This document shows, piece after piece, positions 34,385 to 43,149 of a stretch of 64,000 bases of DNA. Within the stretch, counting starts at the first letter, position 1, and each line of letters begins with the position of its first letter. A model generated the notes under the pieces. That model saw nothing but the letters and a program-made list of their open reading frames with translations. It did not search any database and had not been told where the DNA came from. The translations under genes were made by a program, and so were the position numbers. This stretch comes from Clostridia bacterium (lineage in GTDB: Bacteria > Bacillota > Clostridia > Christensenellales > Pumilibacteraceae): assembly GCA_022793815.1 (NCBI GenBank), contig JAAWDP010000003.1, positions 146,959-210,958 of the forward strand, written 5' to 3'.

Positions 34385-36724
34385 TTATTTGCCTGCTTTT
34401 TCGGACTTTTTGAGCGTGAGCGTATGCTTTACTCTGTCCTTTTCTTCGGCTCGTTTGCCGTTGTTGAAACGGTCCAAAGTGCCGACGAGATAGCCCGTTA
34501 TTCTGCGGATACGCTCGAACGGTCCGTGTTCGTCGTTTTCCTTTCTGCCGCATTTGGGACAGGTTTCTCCGATGACGCCCGTGTAACCGCAATACGGGTC
34601 GCGGTCTACGGGGTGGTTTACCGAGCCGTAACCGATATTGTTTTCCTTCATGCAGCGAATGACTTTTTCGAACGCCTGCACGTTGTTCACGGTGTCGCCG
34701 TCGAGTTCGACGTAGGAAATGTGTCCGCCGTTCGTAAGCGCATGGTAAGGCGCTTCGAGCTTGATTTTATCGAAAGCGGAAATCTTGTAGTAAACGGGAA
34801 TGTGGAACGAGTTGGTATAGTAATCTCTGTCCGTGACTCCCTCGATTATGCCGTACTTTTTCTTGTCTATGCGCACGAATCTGCCCGAAAGTCCTTCGGC
34901 GGGAGTGGCGATGAGCGAGAAGTTCATGTTGTATTTCTCGGTTGCGTCGTCCATGCGCTTTCTCATGTGTCCGACGATTTCCAAGCCGAGGTTCTGCGCC
35001 TCTTTGCTCTCGCCGTGATGTTTGCCTATGAGCGATTTAAGACATTCGGCAAGACCGATGAAACCGCAGGTAAGCGTGCCTTGTTTGAGCACTTCGCCCA
35101 CCTCGTCCTCGGGCGAAAGTTTGTCGCTGCCGAGCCATACGCCCTGCCCCATAAGGAACGGATAGTTTTTGACTTTTTTCTTTGCCTGTATCTCGTAGCG
35201 TTCGAGAAGCTGGTCTATTACAACGTCGATTACGTTATCGAGCTGCTCGAAGAACAGTTCGACATTGCCTTTGGACTTTATCGCAAGGCGCGGCAAGTTT
35301 ACCGAAGTGAAAGAAAGGTTGCCTCTGCCCGTTACTATTTCGTTTGACGGGTCGTAATGGTTTGCCATGACGCGGGTACGGCAGCCCATGTACGCGATTT
35401 CGGTTTCGGGACGTCCGGGCTTGTAGAACTGAGCGTTGAACGGCGCATCTATGAACGAGAAATTGGGGAACAGGCGTTTTGCGCTGCACTTGCAAGCCAT
35501 TTTGAACAAGTCGTAGTTGGGCTCGCCCTCGTTGTAATTTATGCCCTCTTTGACCTTGAAAATCTGTATCGGGAATATGGGGGTTTCGCCGTTGCCGAGT
35601 CCGGCTTCGGTCGCGAGCAGCAGATTTTTTATGAGCATTCTGCCCTCGGGCGAAGTGTCCATACCGTAGTTGATGGACGAAAACGGAATCTGCGCACCTG
35701 CGCGGGAATGCATGGTGTTGAGGTTGTGCACAAGCGCTTCCATTGCCTGATAAGTGGCGCGTTCGGTTTCTTCGACCGCTTTCTTTCTTGCAAACTCCTG
35801 CGCGTTTGCCACCGTCTTTTCGTCGAGTTTCAGGGCTTTGAGCGCGTCTGCCTCGAACTTCGCGTAGTCGTCGGCATCTGCGAGCGTGGGTTTGAGGTTG
35901 CGCTCGGTGCGCACTTTTCCCACGAGTTTTTTGACGGTTTCTTTTGCGTCTTTAAGCGATGCGGTTATCTCCAAATATTTTGCGAGATTATCCGTATAAT
36001 ACTGAATAAAAGTTTTTGCGACGCCTTTGCCGAGAGCATAATCGAAGTTGGGTATGCTCTGTCCGCCGTGCTGGTCGTTTTGGTTGGACTGTATTGCAAT
36101 GCATGCAAGCGACGCATAAGAAGAAATGTGGTTGGGTTCTCTGAGGAAGCCGTGACCCGTGCAGAAACCGCCAGTGAAAAGTCTGTCGAGGTCTATCTGC
36201 GTACACGTGGTGGTCAGCGTCAAAAAGTCGAGGTCGTGAATATGAATGTCGCCGCTCTTGTGCATTTCGCTGTGCTTGGGATTGAGCACGCACATTTCGT
36301 AAAACTGTTTAGCGCTCTCGCTTCCGTATTTGAGCATTGTGCCCATTGCGGTGTTGCCGTCGATATTCGCGTTCTCGCGCTTCACGTCGTTATCGCGTGC
36401 ATCGACAAACGTCAAATCTTCCAGCGTCTTCATAAGACGGGTATTCGATTCGCGGATACGGGTGCGCTCGGCACGGTAAAGTATGTATTCTTTCGCGGTG
36501 CGGACAAGACCGTTTCTGATAAGCACCGATTCGACGGTGTCCTGAATTTCCTCGACCGTAGGCACATAGTCTGCGGAGAAAGATTCCTCCACCTGCTTTG
36601 CCAGCGCTTCGGCTCTGTCCGCGTCGTTTATGTTAGCCGCTTTCATTGCTTTCGCTATCGCCGCGGCGATTTTTTTCGAGTCGAACGCTACCTTTCTGCC
36701 GTCTCTTTTGACAATCTTATCCAT
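34385..36724 (-). CDS. nrdD: Anaerobic ribonucleoside-triphosphate reductase (class III)
   Basis: 779 residues from the ATG at 36724 (GGAAGG upstream). An ATP-cone occupies residues 1-95 (IVKRDGRKVAFD). The catalytic part has the zinc-binding CGYTGVIGETCPKCG near the C-terminus, followed by the glycyl-radical loop RRITGYLVGTLDRFN. It makes dNTPs from NTPs with formate as the usual reductant, in the absence of oxygen. The activase gene nrdG is not next to it in this window. A palindrome like an NrdR box lies between promoter and start. Confidence 0.96.
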   Translation of the reverse strand: MDKIVKRDGRKVAFDSKKIAAAIAKAMKAANINDADRAEALAKQVEESFSADYVPTVEEIQDTVESVLIRNGLVRTAKEYILYRAERTRIRESNTRLMKTLEDLTFVDARDNDVKRENANIDGNTAMGTMLKYGSESAKQFYEMCVLNPKHSEMHKSGDIHIHDLDFLTLTTTCTQIDLDRLFTGGFCTGHGFLREPNHISSYASLACIAIQSNQNDQHGGQSIPNFDYALGKGVAKTFIQYYTDNLAKYLEITASLKDAKETVKKLVGKVRTERNLKPTLADADDYAKFEADALKALKLDEKTVANAQEFARKKAVEETERATYQAMEALVHNLNTMHSRAGAQIPFSSINYGMDTSPEGRMLIKNLLLATEAGLGNGETPIFPIQIFKVKEGINYNEGEPNYDLFKMACKCSAKRLFPNFSFIDAPFNAQFYKPGRPETEIAYMGCRTRVMANHYDPSNEIVTGRGNLSFTSVNLPRLAIKSKGNVELFFEQLDNVIDVVIDQLLERYEIQAKKKVKNYPFLMGQGVWLGSDKLSPEDEVGEVLKQGTLTCGFIGLAECLKSLIGKHHGESKEAQNLGLEIVGHMRKRMDDATEKYNMNFSLIATPAEGLSGRFVRIDKKKYGIIEGVTDRDYYTNSFHIPVYYKISAFDKIKLEAPYHALTNGGHISYVELDGDTVNNVQAFEKVIRCMKENNIGYGSVNHPVDRDPYCGYTGVIGETCPKCGRKENDEHGPFERIRRITGYLVGTLDRFNNGKRAEEKDRVKHTLTLKKSEKAGK

Positions 36725-36823
36725 GTTTCTACCTTCCTTTACTTTACTGTACGTTATTATATTATGCAAGCCTTTCGATAATTCTACATATAGCGGTATC
36801 TTTATGCATAATTATGTTTTCAA

Positions 36824-36839
36824 ACACAAGATATTGTGT
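36824..36839. promoter_or_regulatory. Candidate NrdR box
   Basis: ACACAAGATATTGTGT is a 16-base near-perfect palindrome of the size and A/T-centred form of NrdR boxes, 23 bases downstream of the nrdD -10. NrdR sites usually occur in pairs; a weak CTACATATAG at 36784 may be a degenerate partner. Confidence 0.5.
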
Positions 36840-36861
36840 CCCTCGAAAGGCGAGCAAAAGC

Positions 36862-36891
36862 ATTATAGCTCAGTACGGACAAGAAAGTCAA
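36862..36891 (-). promoter_or_regulatory. Promoter of nrdD
   Basis: TTGACT (36886-36891), 18 bases, TATAAT (36862-36867) on the minus strand. Confidence 0.65.
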
Positions 36892-36897
36892 CGGTTT

Positions 36898-37146
36898 TCG
36901 ACTAAAAAAAGTCGACTTTTTTTACGGAAATTACATGCGAAATACTTGACAGCAAACATTCTCTTTTAAGGACAGACGGGGACATTATGACAACATACAG
37001 ACAGACAAACGGGGACATCGCAAAAACCAACGAAATGCTTTAAACTTATAAAAACGAAAAGCCCCCGGACGAATCCGAGAGGCTTTTCGCAAAGATAGGA
37101 AACTAATGAGGTTGCCTATATAATACTATATAAATGTGACGGTTTA
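36898..37146. other. Intergenic stretch with short repeats
   Basis: Between the nrdD promoter and the histidine kinase terminator. It holds a small hairpin TCGACT-A6-AGTCGA followed by T-run (36898-36923) and two copies of ACGGGGACAT about 34 bases apart within CAGAC-rich sequence (36971-37020). No gene is supportable. Confidence 0.5.
37055..37089 (-). terminator. Terminator of the Rrf2/two-component operon
   Basis: CGAAAAGCC and inner CGGA pair with TCCG and GGCTTTTCG; on the minus strand TTTTTATAA follows. It is 88 bases past the kinase stop. Confidence 0.75.
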
Positions 37147-37176
37147 ATGATAACGAAGCGAGAAAGCGGTAAAATG

Positions 37177-38793
37177 TTATTTCTGTTTTCTGCGCCCGGA
37201 TTTCTTTTCGAGCAGCGGCGGTGCGGGCAGAGGCTCGGCGTACTTTTGCAGCTCGAACCAGAAAACCGTACCGCTCGGGAGCTGCTCGGGATTGTTTTCC
37301 ACTACGCTTTCGACGCCGTATTTCGCGCCGTGCTTAATGAGAATATTTTTTACTATGGCAAGACCCAGTCCCGTGCCGACCGTAGCGCGGCGCGTCTGGT
37401 TTGCGCGGTAATATTTATCCCAGACCGATTCGAGTTCTTCGGGCGCGATACCTTTGCCGCAGTCGCTGACCTCGACACGCACCGAGTCCTCCCGTTCCTT
37501 CACTCTTACGGTTATTTTCTTTTCCTCGCCCGAATAGTTCATCGCGTTACTTATGAGGTTATACAGCACCTGCTCGATGCGCTTTGCATCGCACAGCGCG
37601 GGCGAGCCGCACTCGGCTTCCGTTACGAATACGAAGCCCTTTTTCTCGCCTATGTCCGAAAAACGGTCTATGACGGTTCTTGCCAGCGCGCACAAGTCGA
37701 CTTTGCCTATCTCGGTTTTATCCGTCCCCGCCTGCAAGCGCGACAAATCCAAAATGTCGCCGACCAGCGCGGTGAGCCTGTCCGCCTCGTCCATTATTAT
37801 CTGAGCGTGAGCCTCGCGCTTTTCCCTGTCCGTGCCTGAAATATCCTTAATCATTTCGGCATAAGCGCGCACCATGGTAAGCGGCGTGCGCAAGTCGTGG
37901 GAAACATTGGCGAAAAAGTCCCGGCGCACGGCTTCGGTCTTACCCATTTCCTCGGTGGCGAAGTTGAGCGTGTCGGCAAGCTCGTCTATTTCCGTCCAGC
38001 CGTTTCCTTCGAAACGCACGGAAAAGTCGCCTCTGCCCAGTTTGCGCGCGACCGCCGAAAATTCGGTTATGGGTTTGGCTATCATTCTGCTGAACGTCAT
38101 AGCCAGCACCATGCTGACGAACATGCATATTATGGTGACTACTATCAACTGGTCGCGCAGTATGCCGACGGACGCGTCGAGGCGCACCAGCGGTTTGGCA
38201 AGACACAGGTAAGAGTCGGTCGGGATACCGCGCTCGAACCGTTTTATTCTGCAACCGTAAATAATGAAATTGCCGCGGTTTTCGAGCGCGCAGGTATAGG
38301 TTGCCGAACCGCCGTTTTCGTCTATGCGCGAGTAAAAGCCTTTCGCCAAGATTTCATCGAGCAGGTCGAAGTCTATGCTTTCGGGCGTAGTCGTGCCCGT
38401 GGCGTTTGCATAACACAGCATTTCTATGTCGTTGAACACCACCGCCGAATAGCCGCCGCGGATTGCGAAAACTTTGAGTTTTTCTTTGAAGTCCGCCAAG
38501 TCGTATTCGTTTTTCAGATTTACCGAACCTGCTTCTTCTGCAAGCGCGCTCCCCTCGTTTTTGACCTCGGTCTTGTTCATGTCGTTGAAACCCGCGGTAT
38601 AGAACACGATTTGCGCCGCCCAAAGAATTATCAGAGTTATTGCGGTGAGCGTGACAAAAGAAAGCCACATGCGGAACTGTATGCTTTTAAGTCCCAGCAC
38701 GTCGCCTTCCGCTCTCGACGGTTTTGCGACCTTGAAGTCGCCGTCTTTGACCGCCGCAGTTTGCGCCGATATTTCTTTACTGTCTTCCGGCAA
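37177..38793 (-). CDS. Sensor histidine kinase, HAMP type
   Basis: 538 residues from a TTG start (GGAG 12 bases upstream); the first ATG would fall inside the first membrane helix. Membrane segments at about 42-67 and 214-236 enclose a 145-residue extracellular sensor domain. Then come HAMP (SRMIAKPITEFSAVARKLGRG), HisKA with the phospho-acceptor His299 in NVSHDLRTP, and the ATPase domain (LYNLISNAMNYS, DCGKGI, GTGLGLAIV). The extracellular ligand is unknown. It follows its response regulator by six bases, so the two form one signalling pair. Confidence 0.93.
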   Translation of the reverse strand: MPEDSKEISAQTAAVKDGDFKVAKPSRAEGDVLGLKSIQFRMWLSFVTLTAITLIILWAAQIVFYTAGFNDMNKTEVKNEGSALAEEAGSVNLKNEYDLADFKEKLKVFAIRGGYSAVVFNDIEMLCYANATGTTTPESIDFDLLDEILAKGFYSRIDENGGSATYTCALENRGNFIIYGCRIKRFERGIPTDSYLCLAKPLVRLDASVGILRDQLIVVTIICMFVSMVLAMTFSRMIAKPITEFSAVARKLGRGDFSVRFEGNGWTEIDELADTLNFATEEMGKTEAVRRDFFANVSHDLRTPLTMVRAYAEMIKDISGTDREKREAHAQIIMDEADRLTALVGDILDLSRLQAGTDKTEIGKVDLCALARTVIDRFSDIGEKKGFVFVTEAECGSPALCDAKRIEQVLYNLISNAMNYSGEEKKITVRVKEREDSVRVEVSDCGKGIAPEELESVWDKYYRANQTRRATVGTGLGLAIVKNILIKHGAKYGVESVVENNPEQLPSGTVFWFELQKYAEPLPAPPLLEKKSGRRKQK

Positions 38794-38799
38794 TTTTTA

Positions 38800-39459
38800 T
38801 CACAGCTCCAATTTATATCCGAGTCCGCGCAGAGTCACCACTTTGTCACGGTATTTACCGAGGGACGCGCGCAGCATTTTGACGTGCGTATCCACAGTTC
38901 TGTCGTCGCCGTAGAAATCGTAACCCCAGACCTCGGTGAGCAGTTTTTCGCGCGAGATAGCCAGTCCCGCATTATCCGCGAGAAAGAACAGCAGTTCGTA
39001 TTCCTTAGGCGTCATTTCGGCTTTCACGCCGTCGACGTACACGTTTCGCCCCGCCTTGTCTATGACAAGACCGTCTGACACTATTTTGCCTTTGCTTATC
39101 TTGCCGCGTTTGAGTATCGCGTTTACGCGCGCCATGACTTCTTTCGGCGAAAACGGTTTCGTGACGTAATCGTCCACTCCCATTTCGAATCCGAAAAGCT
39201 TGTCGTATTCTTCGACGCGCGCCGACAGCATGATTATGGGCGTATCTTTTTTCTTGCGAATCTCTTTTACCGCGGAAAAACCGTCCAGACGCGGCATCAT
39301 GACATCCATTATTATTACGTCGTAATTGTTTTCGACCGCTTTCGCCACAGCCTCCATGCCGTCCGCAGCCTCGTCGCATTCGTAGTTTTCAAAACGCGCA
39401 TATTCGGCTATTACCGACCGAATCATTTCTTCGTCGTCCACCACCAACAGTTTCGTCAT
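38800..39459 (-). CDS. OmpR/PhoB family response regulator
   Basis: 219 residues from the ATG at 39459 (GGGAGG upstream). The receiver domain has DDEE acid pocket residues, the phosphorylated Asp52 in VIIMDVMMPRLDG and Lys in DDYVTKPFSPKEV. The C-terminal winged helix ends WGYDFYGDDRTVDTHVKMLR. It is the cognate partner of the kinase just downstream. A longer in-frame extension into the Rrf2 gene is a chance open frame. Confidence 0.94.
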   Translation of the reverse strand: MTKLLVVDDEEMIRSVIAEYARFENYECDEAADGMEAVAKAVENNYDVIIMDVMMPRLDGFSAVKEIRKKKDTPIIMLSARVEEYDKLFGFEMGVDDYVTKPFSPKEVMARVNAILKRGKISKGKIVSDGLVIDKAGRNVYVDGVKAEMTPKEYELLFFLADNAGLAISREKLLTEVWGYDFYGDDRTVDTHVKMLRASLGKYRDKVVTLRGLGYKLEL

Positions 39460-39485
39460 TTCGGATTTACCTCCCTTGCGTATTG

Positions 39486-39860
39486 TTATTCCGTTACCTC
39501 GCTCATCAAATCCGCCACGGTATAGCCGTCGAGCACTTCGGTTACCGCTTTTTCGACTTTGCTCCACATGCCGTTTACGGGTCGAATGCCGCCGCAGTCG
39601 AAAGCCATTCCCTCCGTCAGCCGCAGTATGTCGGATATGCGGTACATGTCGGGCGACGACACGAGTTTGTATCCGCCGCTTTTTCCGCGCTCGGAACGAA
39701 CGTAGCCCGCGCGTTTGAGCATTGCCATTATCTGCTCCGTGTACTTTGCGGAAATGCCTCTGCGAGAAGCAATCGCGCACACCGAAACGCTTTTGCCGCG
39801 GCGTTCGGCAAGGTCCGTCATTATTTCCAGCGCATACCTGCTCTTTGCGGAAACCGTCAT
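39486..39860 (-). CDS. Rrf2 family transcriptional regulator
   Basis: 124 residues, short for the family. The N-terminal winged helix (KSRYALEIMTDLAERRGKSVSV, ISAKYTEQIMAMLKRAGYVRSERG, GGYKL) is clear. Only one cysteine (DCGG) remains in the region where IscR/NsrR-type members carry three Fe-S ligands, so it probably does not hold a cluster. It heads an operon with the response regulator 26 bases downstream. Its promoter is embedded in the htpG terminator. Confidence 0.9.
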   Translation of the reverse strand: MTVSAKSRYALEIMTDLAERRGKSVSVCAIASRRGISAKYTEQIMAMLKRAGYVRSERGKSGGYKLVSSPDMYRISDILRLTEGMAFDCGGIRPVNGMWSKVEKAVTEVLDGYTVADLMSEVTE

Positions 39861-39889
39861 AACTTTCGCTCCTTTAATTCCTATTTCAA

Positions 39890-39918
39890 AGTATAGATTA
39901 AAAGACGGTTCCTGTCAA
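39890..39918 (-). promoter_or_regulatory. Promoter of the Rrf2/two-component operon, inside a terminator
   Basis: TTGACA (39913-39918), 17 bases, TATACT (39890-39895) on the minus strand. The -35 box is the loop of the htpG terminator hairpin. Confidence 0.7.
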
Positions 39919-39937
39919 GGACGGGAAACCGTCTTTT
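39900..39937 (-). terminator. Terminator of htpG
   Basis: AAAAGACGGTT pairs with AACCGTCTTTT; the minus strand continues TTTTAATC. It overlaps the Rrf2 promoter. Confidence 0.7.
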
Positions 39938-39975
39938 GCAAAATTCATTAAGTTTTCACAATGCCGTCACACCGT

Positions 39976-41805
39976 TTATTTCATGAGCGCGTTTATTCGG
40001 GTAACGAACGCCGCCGCGTCGTCCACTTCGCCCAGCGCGATAAGCGAGGCTTCGTCGTAAAGCGTTGCGGCAAGGTCACCGAAAGCTTTTTCGTCGCCGA
40101 GCGCGGCGAGTTTTTTCACGAGCGCATGTTCGGGGTTGAGTTCGAGCACTCTGTCGGCTTTTATTTCCTGTCCGTTGGCTTTGAAAACGCGTTCCATTTC
40201 CAAGGATATTTCGCCGTCCGCGGTAAGACACACCGCGTGCGTTTTCATGCGCGACGACATGCGGACCTTGTTTACTTTGCCGCCGAGCGCGGTCTTGACC
40301 TTTTCGAGCAGCTCTTTTGTTTCGCCTGCATCGCTCTTCTCTTCCGCGCCGCTTTCGGCTTTGAGCGCGTTTATGAATTTCTTTCCGCCGTACTCGTTAA
40401 GCGCGATGAGGCAGAATTCGTCGACGCGCTGGACGCAGTACAGTATTTCCGTGCCCTCGTCTTTGAGTTTTTCCAGCTGCGGAAGAGCGTCGGTCTTTTC
40501 CACGCTGTCGCCGCAGGCGTAATATATCCCCTCCTGACCTTCTTTCATGCGGGAAACGTACTCGCCGATAAGCACGGGTTTGTTTTGCGTGGAAGAAGCG
40601 AGCAGAACAAGGTCTTTGAGTTCGTCTTTCTTTTCGCCGAAGTTTTCGTAAACGCCGTACTTGATTCCCTCGCCGAATTCGGCAAAGAACTTCTCGTATT
40701 CGCCGCGCTCCTCTTTAAGCCACTTTTTCAGATTGTCGACTATCTTCTTTCTGAGCGAAGTTGCTATGAAAGAGAGCTGTCTGTCCTGTTGCAACATTTC
40801 GCGCGAGACGTTGAGACTGAGGTCGGGAGAATCGACTATGCCGCGGACGAAACCGAGCCAGTCGGGCAAGAGGTCGGCGCATTTCTCTTTGATGAGCACA
40901 CCGCTGCTGTAAAGCGCCAGTCCCTTCTCGTAATCTTTGGAATAGTAGTTCGACGGGATTTTGTCGGGCACGAAAAGAAGGGCGGTATAGTTTACGTTTC
41001 CCTCGATGTTGACCTGCATTACGCGGCGCGGCGCGCGCCAGTCGTGAAAACGCGAACGGTAAAACGCGTCGTAATCCTCTTTTTTAACCTGCTTTTTCGG
41101 TTTTTTCCATATAGGCGTCATAGTGTTGAGCGTTTCGGTTTCGGTGTACTCCGTGTAACCCTCGCCGCCGTCCTCTTTTCTGGATTTCGTGACATCCATG
41201 ACTATCGGGTAGCGGATATAGTCGGAATAAGTTTTGACGAGGCTGCGGAGTTTGAATTCGGACAGATAGTCCGCGTATTTGCAGTCTTCGTCGTTTTCCT
41301 TGACAGTGAGCGTGACTGTCGTTCCCGCCTCGGCTTTTTCGCACGGTTTGATATCATAGCCTTCGACACCGCTGCTTGTCCACTTCCAGCCCTGCGTATC
41401 GCTTACCGAACGCGTGACGACTTCGACTTTGGACGCCACCATGAATGCCGAATAAAAGCCCACGCCGAAGCGACCTATGAGAGCGTCCTCTTCGTCGGAC
41501 TTATTGTCCTGTCTGAATTTGAACGTGCCGGACGAGGCTATTGTGCCGAGATTGGTTTCGAGTTCGTCCTTGCTCATACCGACACCGTTGTCTTCTACGG
41601 AAAGAGTCTTTGCATCTTTATCCGCTTTGAGCGTGATTTTGAAATCCGCGGAAAGCGACGAATCGGTCAGCGACATAAAACGACGTTTGTCGATGGCGTC
41701 CGACGCATTGGAAATGAGCTCTCTGAGAAAGATGTCCTTGTTCGTGTAAATCGAATTTATCATCATGTCGAGAAGTTTTTTCGATTCCGCTTTAAACTGT
41801 TTCAT
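39976..41805 (-). CDS. htpG: Chaperone HtpG (Hsp90)
   Basis: 609 residues, near the usual 610-640. The GHKL ATPase domain shows RELISNASDAIDKRRF, VEDNGVGMSKDEL and GRFGVGFYSAFMVA; the middle domain begins at PIWKKPKKQVKKEDYDAFY with VRGIVDSPDLSLNVSREML. It is an ATP-driven cytosolic chaperone. CGGAGG precedes the ATG. It is 30 bases after the GH13 gene without a visible terminator, so some expression may come by read-through. No CIRCE-type repeat is seen. Confidence 0.97.
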   Translation of the reverse strand: MKQFKAESKKLLDMMINSIYTNKDIFLRELISNASDAIDKRRFMSLTDSSLSADFKITLKADKDAKTLSVEDNGVGMSKDELETNLGTIASSGTFKFRQDNKSDEEDALIGRFGVGFYSAFMVASKVEVVTRSVSDTQGWKWTSSGVEGYDIKPCEKAEAGTTVTLTVKENDEDCKYADYLSEFKLRSLVKTYSDYIRYPIVMDVTKSRKEDGGEGYTEYTETETLNTMTPIWKKPKKQVKKEDYDAFYRSRFHDWRAPRRVMQVNIEGNVNYTALLFVPDKIPSNYYSKDYEKGLALYSSGVLIKEKCADLLPDWLGFVRGIVDSPDLSLNVSREMLQQDRQLSFIATSLRKKIVDNLKKWLKEERGEYEKFFAEFGEGIKYGVYENFGEKKDELKDLVLLASSTQNKPVLIGEYVSRMKEGQEGIYYACGDSVEKTDALPQLEKLKDEGTEILYCVQRVDEFCLIALNEYGGKKFINALKAESGAEEKSDAGETKELLEKVKTALGGKVNKVRMSSRMKTHAVCLTADGEISLEMERVFKANGQEIKADRVLELNPEHALVKKLAALGDEKAFGDLAATLYDEASLIALGEVDDAAAFVTRINALMK

Positions 41806-41835
41806 TTATATATTACCTCCGTTTTGTTTTGGATT

Positions 41836-43122
41836 TTATTTTACGTCGAATAAGCGGTAAGAGTGCGGCGCAATGCACGCGCTGCCGCTTGCCTTTTCGC
41901 CGTTCGCCAAGTCGCAAGCCTCGCCGCCGATATCCACCGTTTTCTCCGAGTCGGAAATATTGACGCCGAGCACGGTCTTTTCTCCGTCGCATTCGCGCAT
42001 AAAGGAAAAGAATTCGTTTGCGAGCGTAAGCTTTCTATATGAGCCGTATTGCAGACTTTTTCGCGCGTTTCTGAGCGCGACGAGATTCTTTATGCGTTCG
42101 TACAAGTCGCCGTTTGCATTGCGGTCTATATCTTTCATGGGCGGACGCAGATGAATGTCGGCATCGCCCTTGCCGCCCTGCGCGCCGTATTCGCCGCCGT
42201 AATAGATACACGGTATGCCCGGCATTGCGAAAAGTATCGCATACGCCGCTGCCGTATTTTGCTTATCCGAAAGCACCGTACAAATCCGCGGCACGTCGTG
42301 ATTTTCGACAAAGCCGAACAAGTGTCTGCCCTTGTAAAGCGCCCACGCGGTGTCGGCGAACTGACGGGAAAGCGAGTGTTCGATTTCGAAAAGATTTTTA
42401 CTGTTGATTGCCGAATGTATTCCCTTATAACATTCGTAATTCGTCACGCTGTCCGCACCGCAACCGAGCAGACGGTTGTAATCGCCGTGTATAGCCTCGC
42501 CCACGACGAAAAAGTCCGCTTTCTTTTCGCGGACGACTCCGCTTAGTTCGCGTATGAAATCTTCGGGCAGCATGTACGCCACGTCCAGCCGCAGTCCGTC
42601 GATATTGAACTTGTCTATCCAAAAGCGCACCGCGTCGAAAAGAAAGCCGCGGACGCTTGTATTGGAAAGATTGAGCCTTGCAAGCTCGTTATGCCCTTCC
42701 CAGCCCTCGTAATAAAGATTGCCGTCGCCGCCGAAATGCGCGTGGAAATAATCGAGCTTGTCGGACGTCCGTTTTTCTTTCAGCGCTTTGAATTCGGGAA
42801 ACTGCATTCCCACGTGATTGAAAACTCCGTCGGCAACCACTTTTATGCCGCTTGCGTGAAATTTTGCCGTAAGAGCGGCAAACTCGTCGTTTGTGCCGAG
42901 GCGGCAGTCCACCGAATAAAAGTCCGCGGTGTCGTAGCCGTGAGCGTCGGACTGTAAAAACGGATTAAAAAGAACCGCCTTTATTCCCAACTCTTTAAGT
43001 CTGCCTATTTCCTTTTCGATTTCGCCGAGTCTGTGCCGCGTTTCGTCGAAATCGTTTACGCGCTCGGCTCCGCAGAACCCGAGCGGATAAATTTGATAGA
43101 ATACGCTTTCTTTCCACCACAT
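41836..43122 (-). CDS. Alpha-amylase family glycosidase (GH13)
   Basis: 428 residues, cytoplasmic. The four conserved regions are visible: VVADGVFNHVG, GLRLDVAYML (nucleophile Asp), FFVVGEAIHGDY (acid/base Glu) and FVENHDVPRI. The N-terminal WWKESVFYQIYPLGFCG is typical of neopullulanase/maltodextrin-type enzymes. It would hydrolyse short alpha-glucans. GGAAAGGAG precedes the ATG and it follows the ComEC-like gene by 27 bases. Confidence 0.92.
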   Translation of the reverse strand: MWWKESVFYQIYPLGFCGAERVNDFDETRHRLGEIEKEIGRLKELGIKAVLFNPFLQSDAHGYDTADFYSVDCRLGTNDEFAALTAKFHASGIKVVADGVFNHVGMQFPEFKALKEKRTSDKLDYFHAHFGGDGNLYYEGWEGHNELARLNLSNTSVRGFLFDAVRFWIDKFNIDGLRLDVAYMLPEDFIRELSGVVREKKADFFVVGEAIHGDYNRLLGCGADSVTNYECYKGIHSAINSKNLFEIEHSLSRQFADTAWALYKGRHLFGFVENHDVPRICTVLSDKQNTAAAYAILFAMPGIPCIYYGGEYGAQGGKGDADIHLRPPMKDIDRNANGDLYERIKNLVALRNARKSLQYGSYRKLTLANEFFSFMRECDGEKTVLGVNISDSEKTVDIGGEACDLANGEKASGSACIAPHSYRLFDVK

Positions 43123-43149
43123 TGCGGTTTGCTCCTTTCCTTTATCCTT

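Noticed and set aside
39460..39780. Upstream extension of the response regulator
   Set aside because: It runs through the Rrf2 gene in another frame; the ATG at 39459 has a good ribosome site and gives a standard receiver start.
41806..41835. CIRCE or other heat-shock element before htpG
   Set aside because: The 30-base gap contains no TTAGCACTC-type inverted repeat.
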